A DNA stretch of 64,000 nt from Lepidurus packardi (Eukaryota > Arthropoda > Branchiopoda > Notostraca > Triopsidae). Under the pieces are notes generated by a model. It had not been told where the DNA came from. It saw only the letters and a program-made list of their open reading frames with translations, and searched no databases. Location of the stretch: NCBI GenBank assembly GCA_023053545.1, contig JAKZAN010000001.1:4918565-4982564 (forward strand), given 5' to 3'. Shown here piece by piece: positions 62,870 through 64,000 of the stretch; the first letter of the stretch is position 1; every line of letters starts with the position of its first letter. A program made the translations under genes and the position numbers.

Positions 62870-64000
62870 ATGGGGCAGCAGCCAGACTGGAAGAAGAAGC
62901 TGGTCCGGTTTATGGAGGATCATCGTGGTTTAATTATAGTTCTTTTCTGCCTGCCAGCCAGTTTCCTCTTCGATTTGCTCCTCCAGGTTCGAAATTGGTT
63001 CTATCGAGTTATTTTATCGGCTCCTGAACGCCACGACGAGCGAGTTCGTCAAATCCAAACCCAAGTTCGCCGATGGAACGATTTGCCAGCCAAAGACCGG
63101 AAACTAATGTGCACTTCCCGTCCGAACTGGCTCAGTTTGTCCACTACCTTCTTCCGAAAAGTGAGAGTTTGGTTGCAGAACGCTCTTATTTTCCTTTAAA
63201 ACTGGTTTTAAACTCTTCAGGACCTTTGCCATAAAATTCCCATTCCTTTATATGACATTCTGGAGTTGAAAGAAGACAAACTGACCGTCAAAGTAGAACC
63301 TATGGTCTCTGTAGGCGATATTACTCGATATCTCATTCCTAAAGGTACCATGCGTTAATTAAATCTAATATTTTTTTTTACTTTTTAATTATTTTTTTTA
63401 TCATTTTCTTAGGATATACTTTGGCTGTTACCTTGGAAATTGCAGACGCCACGTTAGGAGGCTTAGCGTTTGGCGTGGGAATGACAACTTATTCCCATAA
63501 AGTACAAACACAAATAATAACAATCAAGAGACTTCGGTTGATTTTAATATAATTTTCATAGGTTGGACTGTACCAAGAAGCTATTGAAGCGTACGAAGTC
63601 GTTTTGGGAGACGGATCACTCGTCCGCGTTACGCGGGATAATGAATACGCTGATCTTTACCACTGTTTACCGTGGTCCCATGGCACTTTGGGCTTTTTAG
63701 TCGCCTTAGAACTGCAAATCATCCCTGTGAAGGTATTTATAAAAGTTTGTTCAAATATTTTAATTACAATCTATATAGTGTTTATTTTATGTTATTCTTT
63801 TTTCTCTCTCCTCTCAGCCGTACGTGCATATGAAGTATATTCCCGTACGAGGAAAGAAAGAGTACTGCGATGTCATCCGAGACTTGTCGGGTGCAAATGA
63901 CAAGGACAAAAAAGTAATACACTGAACTTTCTGAAAAAAAACAACTCATTAATTGATGTTTGTGTTTATATTTAGACTCCTGATTTTTTGGAAGCTACTG
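62870..64000 (+). CDS. DHCR24: Delta(24)-sterol reductase (seladin-1), exons 1-6, partial
   Basis: DHCR24 is an ER-membrane FAD oxidoreductase that reduces the sterol side-chain C24 double bond using NADPH. Exons are 62870-63160, 63221-63344, 63413-63501, 63562-63732, 63818-63913 and 63976 to the window end, with GT-AG introns of 60-85 bp and consistent phases. A hydrophobic segment at residues about 21-42 fits the single N-terminal membrane anchor. The FAD-binding region includes EPMVSVGDITRYLIPKG, ATLGGLAFGVGMTTYSHK and DLYHCLPWSHGTLGFLVALE, blocks highly conserved in the family. The start at 62870 is the only ATG giving the usual short N-terminus before the anchor. The remaining catalytic half lies right of the window. 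Confidence 0.93.

Overview
The window reads as an arthropod nuclear genome, most likely a small-intron crustacean of the Daphnia type. This is inferred from introns of about 50-90 bp in two intact host genes, a retained DHCR24 sterol reductase, and the mix of BEL/Pao, Ty3/Gypsy, hAT and PIF/Harbinger elements. No bacterial features, tRNA, rRNA or CRISPR were seen.

About 58 kb is a nested transposon and pseudogene landscape. At its core is a tandem array of at least four units: U1 3730-16767, U2 16768-30704, U3 30705-44507 and U4 44508-50424. Each complete unit has the same order: the 3' part of a dead, intron-bearing GTPBP4/NOG1 gene (+), a 5'-LTR-bearing Gypsy remnant (+), and a dead, intron-bearing phosphatidylserine decarboxylase (PISD) gene (-). 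The two host genes therefore face each other across the Gypsy remnant. U1 and U2 also carry the same env-bearing Gypsy element (-) inserted upstream of PISD, and are nearly identical over 13.9 kb.

Later insertions decorate single units. A BEL/Pao element (1-3729, left end outside the window) sits in the NOG1 exon of U1. A Gypsy element with LTRs identical by eye (30802-35656, 5-bp duplication CTAAT) and a PIF/Harbinger element (38805-42037, duplication TTA) sit in U3. A 900-bp non-autonomous hAT-like element (45199-46098, 8-bp duplication GTAGAAGG) sits in the NOG1 exon of U4. A hAT transposon (50425-57197) ends the array and itself holds a second Harbinger (50977-54087, duplication TTA). A deleted, inverted Harbinger relic lies at 57436-58357.

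The right end returns to ordinary genes. A complete six-exon Nudix hydrolase with an N-terminal DUF4743-type region runs leftward (62107-59652), and DHCR24 (62870 to the window end, five complete exons and the start of a sixth) runs rightward. A 762-bp divergent intergenic region with a 36-bp near-perfect palindrome and two CACGTG E-boxes separates them.

The nested insertions give a relative history. NOG1 was already dead before amplification, because its stop codons are shared. PISD copies decayed separately. The env-Gypsy insertion preceded the U1/U2 duplication, and the unit-specific insertions came last.
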